Origin: Falsirhodobacter sp051195255
GTDB lineage: Bacteria; Pseudomonadota; Alphaproteobacteria; Rhodobacterales; Rhodobacteraceae
Assembly: GCF_051195255.1 (NCBI RefSeq)
Contig: NZ_JBNJLK010000010.1
Coordinates: 62,001-126,000, forward strand
Length of the DNA stretch: 64,000 nt
Reading direction: 5' to 3'
Position numbers and translations under genes: made by a program. Below are positions 24,564 to 35,562 of this stretch, piece by piece. How positions within the stretch are numbered: the first letter of the stretch is position 1; each line of letters begins with the position of its first letter. The notes under the pieces were generated by a model. That model was not told where the DNA came from, made no database searches, and saw only the letters and a list, made by a program, of their open reading frames with translations.

Positions 24564-24883
24564 CAGCTTCCCCGATAGGTCGAAAAGGCGAAGGGCGACA
24601 GCAGCAGCGGCACATGGTAATGCGCCCCCTCCCCCACCTTGAAGCGGATCGGGATCAGGTCGAGGAAACTGTACGGCTGCCCCGTCGCCCGCAGGTAATC
24701 GCCCGCGTGGAAGCGCAGTTCATACGCGCCCGTCGGCAGATCGGTCGCCAGGGGCGCGTCGGTGCGGCCGTCGGCGTTGGTCACGGCCTCGGCCAGCCGC
24801 GTCTCGGCCCAAAGCTCGATCCGGACGCCGGCGGCGGGGCGGCCAAGGGCCGTGTCCAGCACGTGGGTGGTCAGGCGGGTCAT
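24563..24883 (-). CDS. uraH: 5-hydroxyisourate hydrolase
   Basis: Transthyretin-like enzyme hydrolysing 5-hydroxyisourate to OHCU; 106 residues. Hallmarks: LTTHVLDTALGRPAAGVRIEL at the N-terminus (catalytic His), FHAGDYLRATGQ, FLDLIPIRFKV and the C-terminal tetrapeptide YRGS, which is diagnostic for HIU hydrolases versus transthyretins. I start at ATG 24883 (MTRLTTHV); a start nine codons upstream would eat into glcB. It supplies the substrate for the UraD half of the downstream fusion protein. Confidence 0.95.
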   Translation of the reverse strand: MTRLTTHVLDTALGRPAAGVRIELWAETRLAEAVTNADGRTDAPLATDLPTGAYELRFHAGDYLRATGQPYSFLDLIPIRFKVGEGAHYHVPLLLSPFAFSTYRGS

Positions 24884-27012
24884 GCAACCTCCTTCGCGGT
24901 GCGGCGCCATGCGTGCAGCAACGGCTCGGTATAGCCCGAAGGCTGGGTGGCGCCCTGCAGGATCAGGTCGCGCGCGGCCTTGAAGGCGGGGCCGTCATAG
25001 CCGGGTGCCATGGGGCGATAGGCCGGATCGCCCGCGTTCTGACGGTCCACAGTGACGGCCATGCGGCGCAGGCTGTCCTCGATCTGCGCGTCGGTGATCA
25101 GCCCGTGCATCCGCCAGTTCGCCAGGAACTGGGCCGAGATGCGGAGCGTGGCCCGATCCTCCATCAACGCCACGTTGTCGATGTCGGGCACCTTGGAACA
25201 GCCGATCCCCTGATCCACCCACCGCACGACATAGCCGAGGATGGACTGGCAGTTGTTGTCGATCTCCCGCGCGATGACCTCCTCGGACAGGTTGCGGGGA
25301 CCCATCAAGGGCGGGGTCAGCAGGGCCTGAAGGCTGGCGCGGGTGCGGGATGTCAGCTCCTCCTGCCGTGCGGCCACGTCCACCTGATGGTAATGCATCG
25401 CGTGCAGCACGGCGGCGGTGGGGGACGGCACCCAAGCCGTGCTGGCACCGGCGGTCGGGTGGCCGATCTTGGCGGCCAGCATCTCGGCCATGTTGTCGGG
25501 CTTGGCCCACATGCCCTTGCCGATCTGGCCCTTGCCGTTCAGGCCCGTCGCCAGCCCCGCATCGACGTTGCCGTTTTCATAGGCCGCCAGCCAGGTCGCG
25601 TCCTTCATCTCCGCCTTCGGCAAGACGGGGCCCGCCTGCATCAGGGTGTGGATCTCGTCCCCCGTGCGATCGAGGAAGCCGGTGTTGATGAAGGCGATCC
25701 GGCCCTTCAGCGCGCGGATGCATTCGCGCAGGTTGACCGAGGTGCGGCGCTCCTCGTCCATCAGGCCCAGCTTCACGGTGCCGCGCGGCAGGTGCAGGAT
25801 GTCCTCCACCAGGACGAAGGTGCGGTCGGCGAAGGCGGCCTCGGCCGGGCCGTGCATCTTGGGCTTCACCACGTATATGCTGCCGTGACGGGAGTTGCGG
25901 GGGCCCTCCGTCTTCGCCAGATCGTGCATCCCGGCGGCGACGGTGACCAGCGCGTCCAGCAGCCCTTCCGGCACCTCCTTTCCGTTCAGGGTCACGGCGT
26001 CTGTGGTCATCAGGTGGCCGACGTTGCGCACCAGAAGGACCGCGCGCCCCGGCAGGGTCAGGGTGCCGCCGTCGGGCGCGGTGAAGGTCCGGTCGGGGTT
26101 CAGGCGGCGCGTCACCGCGCGGTCGCCCTTCTGGAAGGTTTCCGCCAGATCGCCCTTCATCAGGCCCAGCCAGTTGTCATAGGCCAGCACCTTGTCGGCG
26201 GCGTCCACGGCGGCGACGGAATCCTCGCAGTCCTGGATGGCGGTCAGCGCCGCCTCCACCACCACATCGCGCAGGCCCGAGGGGCTGGCCGCGCCCACCG
26301 GATGCATGGGATCGAAGACGAGTTCGATGTGCAGCCCGTTGTGGCGCAGCAGCACCGATTGCGGCCCGTGGCCCGCAAAGGCCGCCGGATCGGCCAGCGT
26401 CAGCGCGCCCCCGTCGATCAGCAGCGCGCCGTCCTTCACCTCGTAGGAGGTGACGTTGGCGTGCGATCCACCCACCAGCGGCACCGCCTGATCCAGGAAG
26501 TGCGCGGCGGCCGCCACCGCCTCCGCCCCACGCGCCGCGTCATAGCCGGTGCCTTCCGGCGCACCCGGCAGCGCGTCGGTGCCATAGAAGGCGTCGTACA
26601 GGCTGCCCCACCGCGCGTTCGCCGCGTTCAGCGCGAAGCGCGCGTTCATCACCGGCACCACCAGCTGCGGGCCGGCCAGCGTCGCGATCTCGGGATCGCA
26701 GGGGGCGGTGTCCACCTTGAACTCGGGCCCTTCGGGAAGGAGGTAGCCGATCTCGCGCAGGAACTCCTCCCACGCGGCGGCGTCCCAGTCGCGGTCGCGG
26801 CGGGCCTTCAGCCAGCCGTCGATCTCGGTCTGCATCCGGTCGCGAACGGCCAGAAGCTCTCGGTTTTCCGGCGCAAGCTCGGCCAGAAGACGGGCGAGGC
26901 CGGACCAGAAGGCGTCCGCACCGATGGGCAGGCCGGGAAGAAGGCGCTGTTCCACGAACTCGGCCAAGGGGACGGCGACCTGAAGGCCCGCGCGATCCGT
27001 GTGGGTTGTCAT
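24880..27012 (-). CDS. glcB: Malate synthase G
   Basis: Condenses glyoxylate with acetyl-CoA to malate; 710 residues, close to the usual G-type length. Segments: GPEFKVDTAPCDPEIA, VPVMNARFALNAANARWGSL, LRHNGLHIEL, IQDCEDSVAAVDAADKV (catalytic and Mg-binding acidic residues), GSIYVVKPKMHGPAE, LGLMDEERRTSVNL and FLDRTGDEIHT. ATG at 27012 is preceded by GAAGGTGCCAAC. Placed inside the purine operon it is best explained as the sink for glyoxylate released by AllA. It overlaps uraH by 4 nt and follows xdhC with a 13-bp gap. Confidence 0.96.
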   Translation of the reverse strand: MTTHTDRAGLQVAVPLAEFVEQRLLPGLPIGADAFWSGLARLLAELAPENRELLAVRDRMQTEIDGWLKARRDRDWDAAAWEEFLREIGYLLPEGPEFKVDTAPCDPEIATLAGPQLVVPVMNARFALNAANARWGSLYDAFYGTDALPGAPEGTGYDAARGAEAVAAAAHFLDQAVPLVGGSHANVTSYEVKDGALLIDGGALTLADPAAFAGHGPQSVLLRHNGLHIELVFDPMHPVGAASPSGLRDVVVEAALTAIQDCEDSVAAVDAADKVLAYDNWLGLMKGDLAETFQKGDRAVTRRLNPDRTFTAPDGGTLTLPGRAVLLVRNVGHLMTTDAVTLNGKEVPEGLLDALVTVAAGMHDLAKTEGPRNSRHGSIYVVKPKMHGPAEAAFADRTFVLVEDILHLPRGTVKLGLMDEERRTSVNLRECIRALKGRIAFINTGFLDRTGDEIHTLMQAGPVLPKAEMKDATWLAAYENGNVDAGLATGLNGKGQIGKGMWAKPDNMAEMLAAKIGHPTAGASTAWVPSPTAAVLHAMHYHQVDVAARQEELTSRTRASLQALLTPPLMGPRNLSEEVIAREIDNNCQSILGYVVRWVDQGIGCSKVPDIDNVALMEDRATLRISAQFLANWRMHGLITDAQIEDSLRRMAVTVDRQNAGDPAYRPMAPGYDGPAFKAARDLILQGATQPSGYTEPLLHAWRRTAKEVA

Positions 27013-27025
27013 GTTGGCACCTTCC

Positions 27026-27964
27026 TCATTCACCGTGGTTCTGCATGTCTGATGGGCGGCCCGCCCGCTGGCAAGGGGCCGCGCGCCGGGGGATCAGCTG
27101 CGCCGCCACCCCCACCGCGATCTGCTGCGGATGCTTGCCAAGCGCCGGGTCGCCGATGGGGCAGGTGATGCGGTCCGGGTCCTGCCCCAGGGCGCGCAGG
27201 CGGCGGGCGAAACGGACCTTCTTCGACTGCGATCCGATCAGCCCCGCCCAGCCGAAGCCGTGGCGCAGCAAAGCATGGCAGATCTCCAGATCCAGCGCGT
27301 GGGAATAGGTCAGGATCAGATGCTCGGCCTGCGGGGGCGCGTGGGGCACGAAGCGCAGCGGGTCCGGCGCCCAAAGCGGCGACACCCCGTCGGGGATCAC
27401 GTCCGGAAACCGGTCGCGGGCGGTGTCGATCCACATCACGGCGAATCCCGGCAAGGGCGCCATCACGCCGACCACCGCGCGCCCCACATGCCCCGCGCCC
27501 CAGATCCAGAGGGAACGGTCGGCTTCGGCCACAGGCTCCACCATCCAGCCCTGGATCAGCTGGGGCTTCGGGCGGACGCCCTGATTGCGCGCCTGCGTCA
27601 GGATGCGGCGGACGGGCAGCGGCATCTCCCCTTCCCCGCGCGCGATGACGGGGCCGGTCAGCGTCACCTCGGTGAACACCTCCACCAACAGGGTCACGGC
27701 GCCGCCGCAGCACTGGCCCAGCTTCGGCCCCAGCGGCATCCGTTCCAGCCGCGTGGCCGTGGCGGCACGGGCCATGCGGATCGCTTCCCATTCCAGCGCG
27801 CCGCCGCCGACCGTGCCCTTGGTCCCGTTGGCCCAGACGAGCATCGCCGCCCCCACCTCGCGCGGGGACGAGCCCTGATGCGCGGCGATGACCACGCGGG
27901 CGACGCGGCCGTGGCGGGCGACGGCGCGGCGCAGCCCTTCGATGTCGAACCCGACCTCAGCCAC
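27026..27964 (-). CDS. xdhC: Xanthine dehydrogenase accessory protein XdhC
   Basis: XdhC binds the molybdenum cofactor, promotes its sulfuration and loads it into the XdhB subunit; 312 residues. Visible: VVIAAHQGSSPREVGAAMLVW, TVGGGALEWEAI, LGPKLGQCCGGAV (conserved Cys pair), and a Rossmann-type C-terminal half with WIWGAGHVGRAVV and LILTYSHALDLEI, GLIGSQSKKVRF. No ATG fits; the start is GTG at 27964, overlapping the xdhB stop by 8 nt. The protein is not part of the final enzyme. Confidence 0.93.
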   Translation of the reverse strand: MAEVGFDIEGLRRAVARHGRVARVVIAAHQGSSPREVGAAMLVWANGTKGTVGGGALEWEAIRMARAATATRLERMPLGPKLGQCCGGAVTLLVEVFTEVTLTGPVIARGEGEMPLPVRRILTQARNQGVRPKPQLIQGWMVEPVAEADRSLWIWGAGHVGRAVVGVMAPLPGFAVMWIDTARDRFPDVIPDGVSPLWAPDPLRFVPHAPPQAEHLILTYSHALDLEICHALLRHGFGWAGLIGSQSKKVRFARRLRALGQDPDRITCPIGDPALGKHPQQIAVGVAAQLIPRRAAPCQRAGRPSDMQNHGE

Positions 27965-30337
27965 GCTGCCGCCCCACCGCCTGAAGGATGCGTTCGGGCG
28001 TCGCGGGCGCGTCCAGCGCGACATAGCGCGTCCCGTCCCCGCAGGCCGCCACCGCGTCCGACAGCGCCAAGAAGGCGGAGATGCCCAGAACGAAGGGCGG
28101 CTCCCCCACGGCCTTGGACTTGCCCACGGTGTCTTCGGGGTTCGGGCGGTCCCACAGCTGCACGCGGAAATCGCGCGGCCTGTCCGAACAGGCCGGGATC
28201 TTGTAGGTGGAGGGCGCGTGCGTCGTCAGCCGGCCCTTCCCGTCCCAGACCAGCTCCTCGGTCGTGAGCCAGCCGGCGCCCTGCACGTAGCCGCCTTCGA
28301 TCTGGCCGATGTCCAGCGCGGGGTTCAGGCTGTGGCCGGTGTCGTGCAGGATGTCGGTGCGCAGGATGCGGTTTTCGCCGGTCAGCGTGTCGATCACCAC
28401 CTCCGTCACCGCCGCACCGTAGGAGAAGTACAGGAACGGCCGCCCCTGCCCACGCAGCCGGTCCCACGTGATCTTGGGCGTGGCGTAATAGCCGGTGGCC
28501 GACAGCGACACCCGTGCCTGATAGGCCAGCGCCGCCACCTCGGCAAAGGTGTAGCCTTCGCCCCCGACGCGCACGCGGCCGGCGGCGAAGCGCACATCTT
28601 CCGGGCAGGCCTGATGGCGTTCGGCCAGGAATCCGGCCAGCCGCGCCCGCAGCGTATCGCAGGCGGCCTTCACCGCCATGCCGTTCAGGTCGGTCCCCGA
28701 CGACGCGGCCGTGGCCGAGGTGTTGGGCACCTTGCCCGTGTCCGTTGCCGTGATCCGCACATCCGCCACGTCGATCCCGAACACACCGGCCGCCACCTGC
28801 GCGACCTTCTGGAACAGGCCCTGCCCCATCTCTGTCCCGCCATGGTTCAGCTGGACCGAGCCGTCCTGATAGATGTGCACCAGCGCCCCCGCCTGGTTCA
28901 GCCAGGTCAGGGTGAAGGCGATGCCGAACTTCACCGGCGTCAGCGCGATGCCGCGTTTCAGGATCGGGTTGTCGGCGTTCCATGCGGCAATGCGGGCACG
29001 GCGCGCGTCATAGTCGGACCGTTTCGCCAGTTCGGCCACCAGTTCATGCCCGATGAAATCCTCCACCGGCATGTGATAGGGGGTGGTCTGCGCGGTGCCC
29101 GGATCGGGGCGCGGGGCGGGCCGCTCGATCCCCTCGGCGCCGCGGGTGGTCAGGTCGGCCTCCGTCTCCACCTTCTCCAGCCGCTGGGGCTCGGGGTCGG
29201 GGGCCTTGCCCATCGCGCGGTAGAAGTTGCGCCGCCGCACCTCCAGCGGGTCCATCCGCAGGCTGTGGGCGATGTGGTCGATCACGCGCTCGATCCCCAG
29301 CACGCCCTGCGGGCCGCCGAAGCCGCGATAGGCGGTGGCTGATTGCATGTGCGTGCGCAGCCGGTGGCTTTCGACGCGGACAGCCGGAAGGAAATAGGCG
29401 TTGTCCACATGCAGCATCGCGCGGTCCGCCACGGCCAGCGACAGGTCCTGCGACCAGCCGCAGCGGAACAGGTGCCGGAACTCCACCCCCCGGATGCGGC
29501 CGTCGCCGTCGAAGCCCGCGCGGTATTCGATCCGCAGGTCGTGACGCTTGCCGGTGATCATCATATCGTCGTCGCGGTCATAGCGCATCTTGCAGGGACG
29601 ACCGGTGCGGTGGGCCATGACGGCGCAGGCGATGGCGAGGGCGTTGCCCTGGCTTTCCTTGCCCCCGAAACCGCCGCCCATGCGCCGCACCTCCACGCGC
29701 ACCGCGCTCATCGGCAGGTGGAGGGCGTGGGCGACCTTGTGCTGGATTTCCGTCGGGTGCTGGGTGGAGGCGTGGATCACCATGCCCCCGTCCTCCTGCG
29801 GCAGGGCAAGGGCGATCTGGCCTTCCAGATAGAAATGCTCCTGCCCGCCGACCTCCATCCGGCCTTCGATGACATGGGGCGCGGCGGCAAGGGCGGACAT
29901 GTCGCCCTTCTGCCAGACCACCGGTCCATCCTCGAACCGGCTGCCCGCGTCCAGCGCCTCGTCCACCGTCAGGATGGCGGGCTTTTCGTGATAGTCGGCA
30001 CCGGCCAGCCGCGCGGCCCGGCGCGCCGCCCCGTGGCTGGTCGCGGCCACAAGGAACAGGGGCTGGCCCAGATACATCACCGTCCCGCCCGCCAACAACG
30101 GCTCGTCATGGGTGGAGGGGGAACAGTCGGGCATCGGATCCAGATCGGCGATCACCTCCACCACGCCGGGTGCCGCACGGACGGCGGACAGGTCGAGGGC
30201 GGTCACCACCCCATGCGCGATGGTGGACAGGCCGAAGGCGAGGTGCAGGGTATTTTGCGGCAGGGGGATGTCATCGACATAGCGGGCCTGACCGCTGACA
30301 TGCAGGGGGGCCGCGTCATGCGGCAGCGGCTTGCCGA

Positions 30338-30341
<4 letters not shown>
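27957..30341 (-). CDS. xdhB: Xanthine dehydrogenase molybdopterin-binding subunit
   Basis: Large subunit carrying the molybdenum cofactor and oxidising hypoxanthine/xanthine to urate; 794 residues. Motifs in order: HVSGQARYVDDIPLPQNTLH, GQEHFYLEGQIALA, RRMGGGFGGKESQ (pterin contact), GGPQGVLGIE, LNHGGTEMGQGLFQKV and the C-terminal SKAVGEPPFVLG with the catalytic Glu. ATG at 30341 overlaps the xdhA stop by 4 nt. Together with xdhA it forms the bacterial alpha2-beta2 enzyme of Rhodobacter capsulatus type. Confidence 0.96.
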
Positions 30342-31687
<1,346 letters not shown>

Positions 31688-31896
31688 TCGATCAACCCGC
31701 CGCGGTCTTTTTCGGTGCGCCGGAAGGTCCGGCCCGCGGGCCTGCCCGATGCGGCGTAAGGCAGGTCCTGCGGAAGTCTAACTCGGAAGCCGTCCCCCGG
31801 TCACGGATTGTTTGCGGGGGGCGAACCTTCGCGTTCTTTCCCATCCCTTGGGGGAGGGGAATGGACGCCGGACGCGCATTCGCGAAGTTTCGGCCG

Positions 31897-31915
31897 CCGC
31901 CTGCGAAACAGGCGG
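31897..31915. repeat. Dispersed hairpin repeat, copy 2
   Basis: CCGCCTG and CAGGCGG arms (7 bp) flank a CGAAA loop; the inner 17 bp are identical to 10608-10624. It sits in the 249-bp gap 31688-31936 between xdhA and hpxO, about 20 bp beyond the hpxO stop, so it could act in hpxO 3'-end formation, but no T-run follows on either strand. The rest of the gap shows no reading frame I trust. Confidence 0.45.
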
Positions 31916-31936
31916 GTACGGCCCCTTTTGCCCATG

Positions 31937-33091
31937 TCACGGGCGGAATGCGAAAGGCCCGCCATCCACCGTCTTCTGGATCCCGCGCAGGATGCCGTCA
32001 CCCGTGTCGCCGCGCAGCCCCGCATACCAGTCGGCGGTTGCGGAGGGGTCCATGCCGTGGGTCACGTCGCTGCGGTCGCGGGCGCGCAGCACCAGATCGC
32101 GGGCGCGGGGGGCACGGGATTCCTGATACAGGCGCAGCGCGGTGGGCAGGTCGGCGTGATCCGCCAGCATCCGCTGAAGAACGACCGCATCCTCCATCGC
32201 CATGCAGGCGCCCTGCCCCAGATCCGGCGTCGTGTTGTGGGCGGAATCGCCCAGAAGGACCATGCGGCCCTTCACCCAGCTGTCGAACGGGTCGATGTCG
32301 TGGATGTCCACGCGGTTGACCGAGGTGATCGCGTCCAGCATGCGCTGCACCGGGGCGGACCAATGGCCGAAATGCCGGCGCAGCTCGGCCACCCGATCCG
32401 CGGTCGCGCCCCTGTGCTGGGCGGTGGGTACGTCGAAGAAGAAATAGAACCGCCCTTCCCCCACCGGCATAACGGAGGCGCGCTTGCCTTCCGCCACGAA
32501 GGTCGTCCAGCCGTCCACCGGCGCGATCCCCGGGTCGGCGGGGATCAGGCCGTTCCAGTTGGTGTAACCCGCCGACCGCCGGTCCAGCTTCCGGCCAAGG
32601 ATATGTTCGCGCACCAGCGAATGGGCGCCATCGGCCCCGATCAGCAGATCACCCTCCACCTCGGTACCGTCGGTGAAGCGGGCCTGCACGCCGGTTGCCG
32701 TTTCCGTCACCTGCCGCAGGGCCGCGCCAAGGCGGATGCCGTCATGGCCGAAGCGGTCCATCAGCATGGTCTGCAAGCCCGCCCGCGACACCGGATAGGC
32801 CCGCGCGCCGGAGCCCTGATAGAGCGGATCGAGCGAGAACCGGGTCAGGACCTCGCCGCTCGGTCCGTCGGCATAGGCCATGGTGTCCATCCGGCCGCCA
32901 AGGGCCTTCACGTCCTCCTCCAGCCCCAGATGGTTCAGGCACAGGATGCCGTTGGGCCACAGCGACAGCCCCGCACCGACGGGGCGGATCTCGGTCACCT
33001 TCTCGAACACGGACACGTCATGGCCCAGCTGGCGCAGCGCCAGCCCGGCGCACAACCCGCCGATCCCCGCGCCGATTACGATGACCTTCAT
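31937..33091 (-). CDS. hpxO: FAD-dependent urate hydroxylase
   Basis: Single-component flavin monooxygenase converting urate to 5-hydroxyisourate with NADH and oxygen; 384 residues, the length of Klebsiella HpxO. Visible: GAGIGGLCAGLAL (FAD), SLWPNGILCLNHLGL, ARAYPVSRAGLQ, YTNWNGLIPAD, WTTFVAEGKRASVMPVG, FYFFFDVP, LLGDSAHNTTPDLGQGAC. The segments around NWNGL, the TTFV-EGKR loop and the FYFFFDVP strand match HpxO far better than salicylate-type hydroxylases. This fills the uricase step of the pathway encoded next door. Start ATG 33091 (MKVIVIG). It is on the same strand as, and upstream of, xdhA, 249 bp away. Confidence 0.85.
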   Translation of the reverse strand: MKVIVIGAGIGGLCAGLALRQLGHDVSVFEKVTEIRPVGAGLSLWPNGILCLNHLGLEEDVKALGGRMDTMAYADGPSGEVLTRFSLDPLYQGSGARAYPVSRAGLQTMLMDRFGHDGIRLGAALRQVTETATGVQARFTDGTEVEGDLLIGADGAHSLVREHILGRKLDRRSAGYTNWNGLIPADPGIAPVDGWTTFVAEGKRASVMPVGEGRFYFFFDVPTAQHRGATADRVAELRRHFGHWSAPVQRMLDAITSVNRVDIHDIDPFDSWVKGRMVLLGDSAHNTTPDLGQGACMAMEDAVVLQRMLADHADLPTALRLYQESRAPRARDLVLRARDRSDVTHGMDPSATADWYAGLRGDTGDGILRGIQKTVDGGPFAFRP

Positions 33092-33157
33092 CCCGACCCC
33101 CTTCGATGCCAACGGCTTACGCTAGCACAGGGGACGGCGCGCACCAGCCCGCAAAGC

Positions 33158-33191
33158 GGAACGCCGCGCCGAGGGGTCGGCGCGGCGTTCC
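33158..33191 (-). terminator. Strong hairpin after the RTX gene
   Basis: Perfect 14-bp inverted repeat GGAACGCCGCGCCG/CGGCGCGGCGTTCC with a 6-nt loop, 7 bp past the stop of the RTX gene on the minus strand. The following GCTTTGC has only a short T-run, so termination may be partial; the hairpin also separates this gene from hpxO. Confidence 0.7.
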
Positions 33192-33198
33192 ATGACGG

Positions 33199-35562
33199 TT
33201 ACCAGGCGAGGGCCCGCGCCTCGAACACCTTCAGCGCGCGGCGCGCGGTCTTGCCATAGGCTTCGGGCATGGCGCGCAGTTCCGGGAAGATCGCGAACAG
33301 CTCCTCGCGCGCCTCCTCGACCAGGCCGCCCAGCCCATAGCTGGCAGGGTGGTAGCTTTCGGCCGCCGCGCCGTTGGCGAACACGATCTGATGTTCGTCG
33401 AACAGCATGTGGATGTAGGTGACGCTGCCCGTCTCCTCCACCGTCACATGCTTGTCGTCCACCATGTGCTTGGCCGAGGCCAGCACCTCTCGGTCCCCGA
33501 ACAGCAACTCGGCTCGGTAGCCTTCGATCAGCATCCTGTGCTGGGGAGAGACGAGGAGATCGGCCGTCAACTCCGGCAGGGCGCCGCGACGGATGCGGAC
33601 GGGCGCGAAGGCCCCCGTTCCGGCCACGGTGGTCGTGCCGATCCAGCGGATCGGCTGCAACCCGGCGTCGCGGGTCACCACCATGTCGCCGGCCTTCAGC
33701 GTTTCGATCGCGCGAAGGCCACCCAAGGTGCGGATCAGCGTGCCGGGGGTGAAGCAGATGATCTGTTCGATTCCGGAATAGGTGATGGTCGTCCCGTCCG
33801 AAAGCGTGATCGTCCCCGAACCGGCGGTCGTGGAGCTGGGCGCGTTGCGCCAGCCGGTGTTCGCGCTCAGGTCCAAGACGTCCACATCCGCCACGCCGTT
33901 TGCGTCGGAGGAGGTGCCGCCATCGATGGTGATCGAGGCGTCCGCCGTGTTCTGCGTGTTATCGAGCACGTCGTTCAGCGTGAAGACGTCCCGGCCCACG
34001 CCACCCGTAGCCTGGTCGCCACGGGCGAAGGTGATCGTGTCGTTGCCGGCGTCGCCGATCATCCGGTCGGCCCCCGCGCCGCCCACAAGGCTGTCATTGC
34101 CGTCGCCGCCCTGAAGCACGTCCGCGCCCGTGCCGCCGATCAGCGTGTCGTTGCCGGCATTGCCGACGGCGGTGAAGCCCGTCGTGGCGCTGGCCCCGTT
34201 GACGCTGTCCGCGCCGCTGCCAAGATTCAGCCGCTCGATCTGGGTGAAGGTGCCGGTGGCATTGCCGGCGGTGAAGGTTCCGGCCTCGCTGCCCGTGAAC
34301 TGGACGGTCGCGCCGGTGGTGATGGTGGAGGTGTCCAGCGTGTCGATCGAGGTGTCGGTGCCCGTATCCTCGCCGCCTGCAATGGTGCGGGCACCGGCCA
34401 GGTTGGTCACGACGATGGTGTCGCTGCCGCCCCCGCCCCCGAGGGTGTCCGCCCCGCCCCCGCCGGTGATGGTGTCATTGCCAAGGCCGCCCAGCAGGAT
34501 GTCCGCGCCGGTGCTGCCCGTCAGCGTGTCCGCATAGTCGGAGCCGATGACCCGTTCGATCTGGGTCAGCGTGTCGCCCGTGCCCTGATCGGCTCCGGTC
34601 GCGCTGCCCGTGCCCAGGTTGACGTTCACGGCCGCCGTCGCGTCGGCATAGGTGGCCGTGTCGGTTCCCGCGCCGCCGTTGATCGAGTCGGCACCGGCCC
34701 CGCCGGACAACGTGTCGTCGCCCAGGCCGCCATTCAGTGTGTCGTTGGCCGCGCCGCCGGACAGGCTGTCATTCCCGTCGCCGCCCGACAGGCTGTCCGT
34801 CCCGGCCTCGCCCAGAAGGGTGTCGTTGCCGCCATTGCCGATCAGCGTGTCGTTACCGTCACCGCCCGACAGGCTGTCGGCCCCGTCCACCGCCGTCGTG
34901 ACGGGCGGAACGCCGATGAGCGAGCTGGTGGCGAGGTCGGTCGCGGTGGTCGAACCGGGCGGCGTCACCGTGGCCGACAGGTTGTTGCCGCCCGCGTTTT
35001 CCCAATACTGGATCTCGATCGTGTACTTGACGCCGGATTGCAGGTTGATGGTGGCCGAGCGTTGGGTCAGGCCCTGGTGATAGTCGTTGTCCAGATAGCC
35101 CGTCACCGTGCTGCCGGCGTTCGTGAACGGAACGACGTTGCCCGACGCGTCGCGGATGATCATCCGCGAGCCGTCATCCGAAGAGGTGGAGAAAGTGTAG
35201 GTGCCGGAGACCGTCGGGTTCAGCGTGCTGGTGTAGATGACGCCGAAATCATCGGGATCGGTCGTGGTGCCGCGGGTCAGCCTGGCCAGCGCGTCGACGT
35301 TGAACCCGTTCACATAGCCTTCGCCGGCCAGGGTGCCCGAGGCGATCTGCGGCGCCTGTCCGTTGGCAGAGCTGAAGTCGTAGTTGTAAAGCTTGTAGGT
35401 CCACTGCCCGGTCTGGGGCGCGTCGCCTGCAAGGACGTCGTTGCCCGCACCCCCCGTGATGGTGTCGTTTCCGCCACCCCCGGTCAGCGTGTCGGCGCTC
35501 GTGGTGCCGGCAAGGGTCTGGTTCAGCGTGGTGGCGGCGTTGGCGTCGGTGTTGGTGCTCAT
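33199..35562 (-). CDS. RTX calcium-binding protein with PA14-like and C-terminal Hint domains
   Basis: A 787-residue acidic, presumably secreted protein. N-terminus: one RTX block (about 20-47, e.g. GGGGNDTITGGAGNDVLAGD). Residues about 52-210 look like a PA14/GLEYA beta domain (TFSTSSDDGSRMIIRDASG, VKYTIEIQYWENAGG). Further RTX nonapeptide blocks (GGxGxDxLx) lie around 225-310, 345-380 and 465-515. Residues about 602-745 are a Hint module starting at Cys603 (CFTPGTLIRT...AIETLKAGDMVVTRDAG, DLLVSPQHRMLI) typical of marine/Rhodobacterales RTX proteins; Hint modules can self-cleave. There is no Sec signal, which fits type I secretion, but no ABC/MFP/TolC genes are near. Flanked by AT-rich promoter DNA; possible adhesin or matrix protein. 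Confidence 0.85.
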   Translation of the reverse strand: MSTNTDANAATTLNQTLAGTTSADTLTGGGGNDTITGGAGNDVLAGDAPQTGQWTYKLYNYDFSSANGQAPQIASGTLAGEGYVNGFNVDALARLTRGTTTDPDDFGVIYTSTLNPTVSGTYTFSTSSDDGSRMIIRDASGNVVPFTNAGSTVTGYLDNDYHQGLTQRSATINLQSGVKYTIEIQYWENAGGNNLSATVTPPGSTTATDLATSSLIGVPPVTTAVDGADSLSGGDGNDTLIGNGGNDTLLGEAGTDSLSGGDGNDSLSGGAANDTLNGGLGDDTLSGGAGADSINGGAGTDTATYADATAAVNVNLGTGSATGADQGTGDTLTQIERVIGSDYADTLTGSTGADILLGGLGNDTITGGGGADTLGGGGGSDTIVVTNLAGARTIAGGEDTGTDTSIDTLDTSTITTGATVQFTGSEAGTFTAGNATGTFTQIERLNLGSGADSVNGASATTGFTAVGNAGNDTLIGGTGADVLQGGDGNDSLVGGAGADRMIGDAGNDTITFARGDQATGGVGRDVFTLNDVLDNTQNTADASITIDGGTSSDANGVADVDVLDLSANTGWRNAPSSTTAGSGTITLSDGTTITYSGIEQIICFTPGTLIRTLGGLRAIETLKAGDMVVTRDAGLQPIRWIGTTTVAGTGAFAPVRIRRGALPELTADLLVSPQHRMLIEGYRAELLFGDREVLASAKHMVDDKHVTVEETGSVTYIHMLFDEHQIVFANGAAAESYHPASYGLGGLVEEAREELFAIFPELRAMPEAYGKTARRALKVFEARALAW

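Noticed and set aside
24913..27168. 751-codon plus-strand open frame across glcB
   Set aside because: Antisense to a full-length malate synthase G; His/Gln/Arg-rich sequence without any domain.
31725..31740. GGCCCGCGGGCC palindrome upstream of xdhA
   Set aside because: Perfect GC-only 12-mer in a GC-rich genome, off-centre from any promoter-like sequence; not enough to call an operator.
34060..34900. Tandem repeated DNA that might be taken for a CRISPR or satellite
   Set aside because: The repetition follows the coding frame of RTX nonapeptides in the minus-strand protein; there are no constant repeats with unique spacers.
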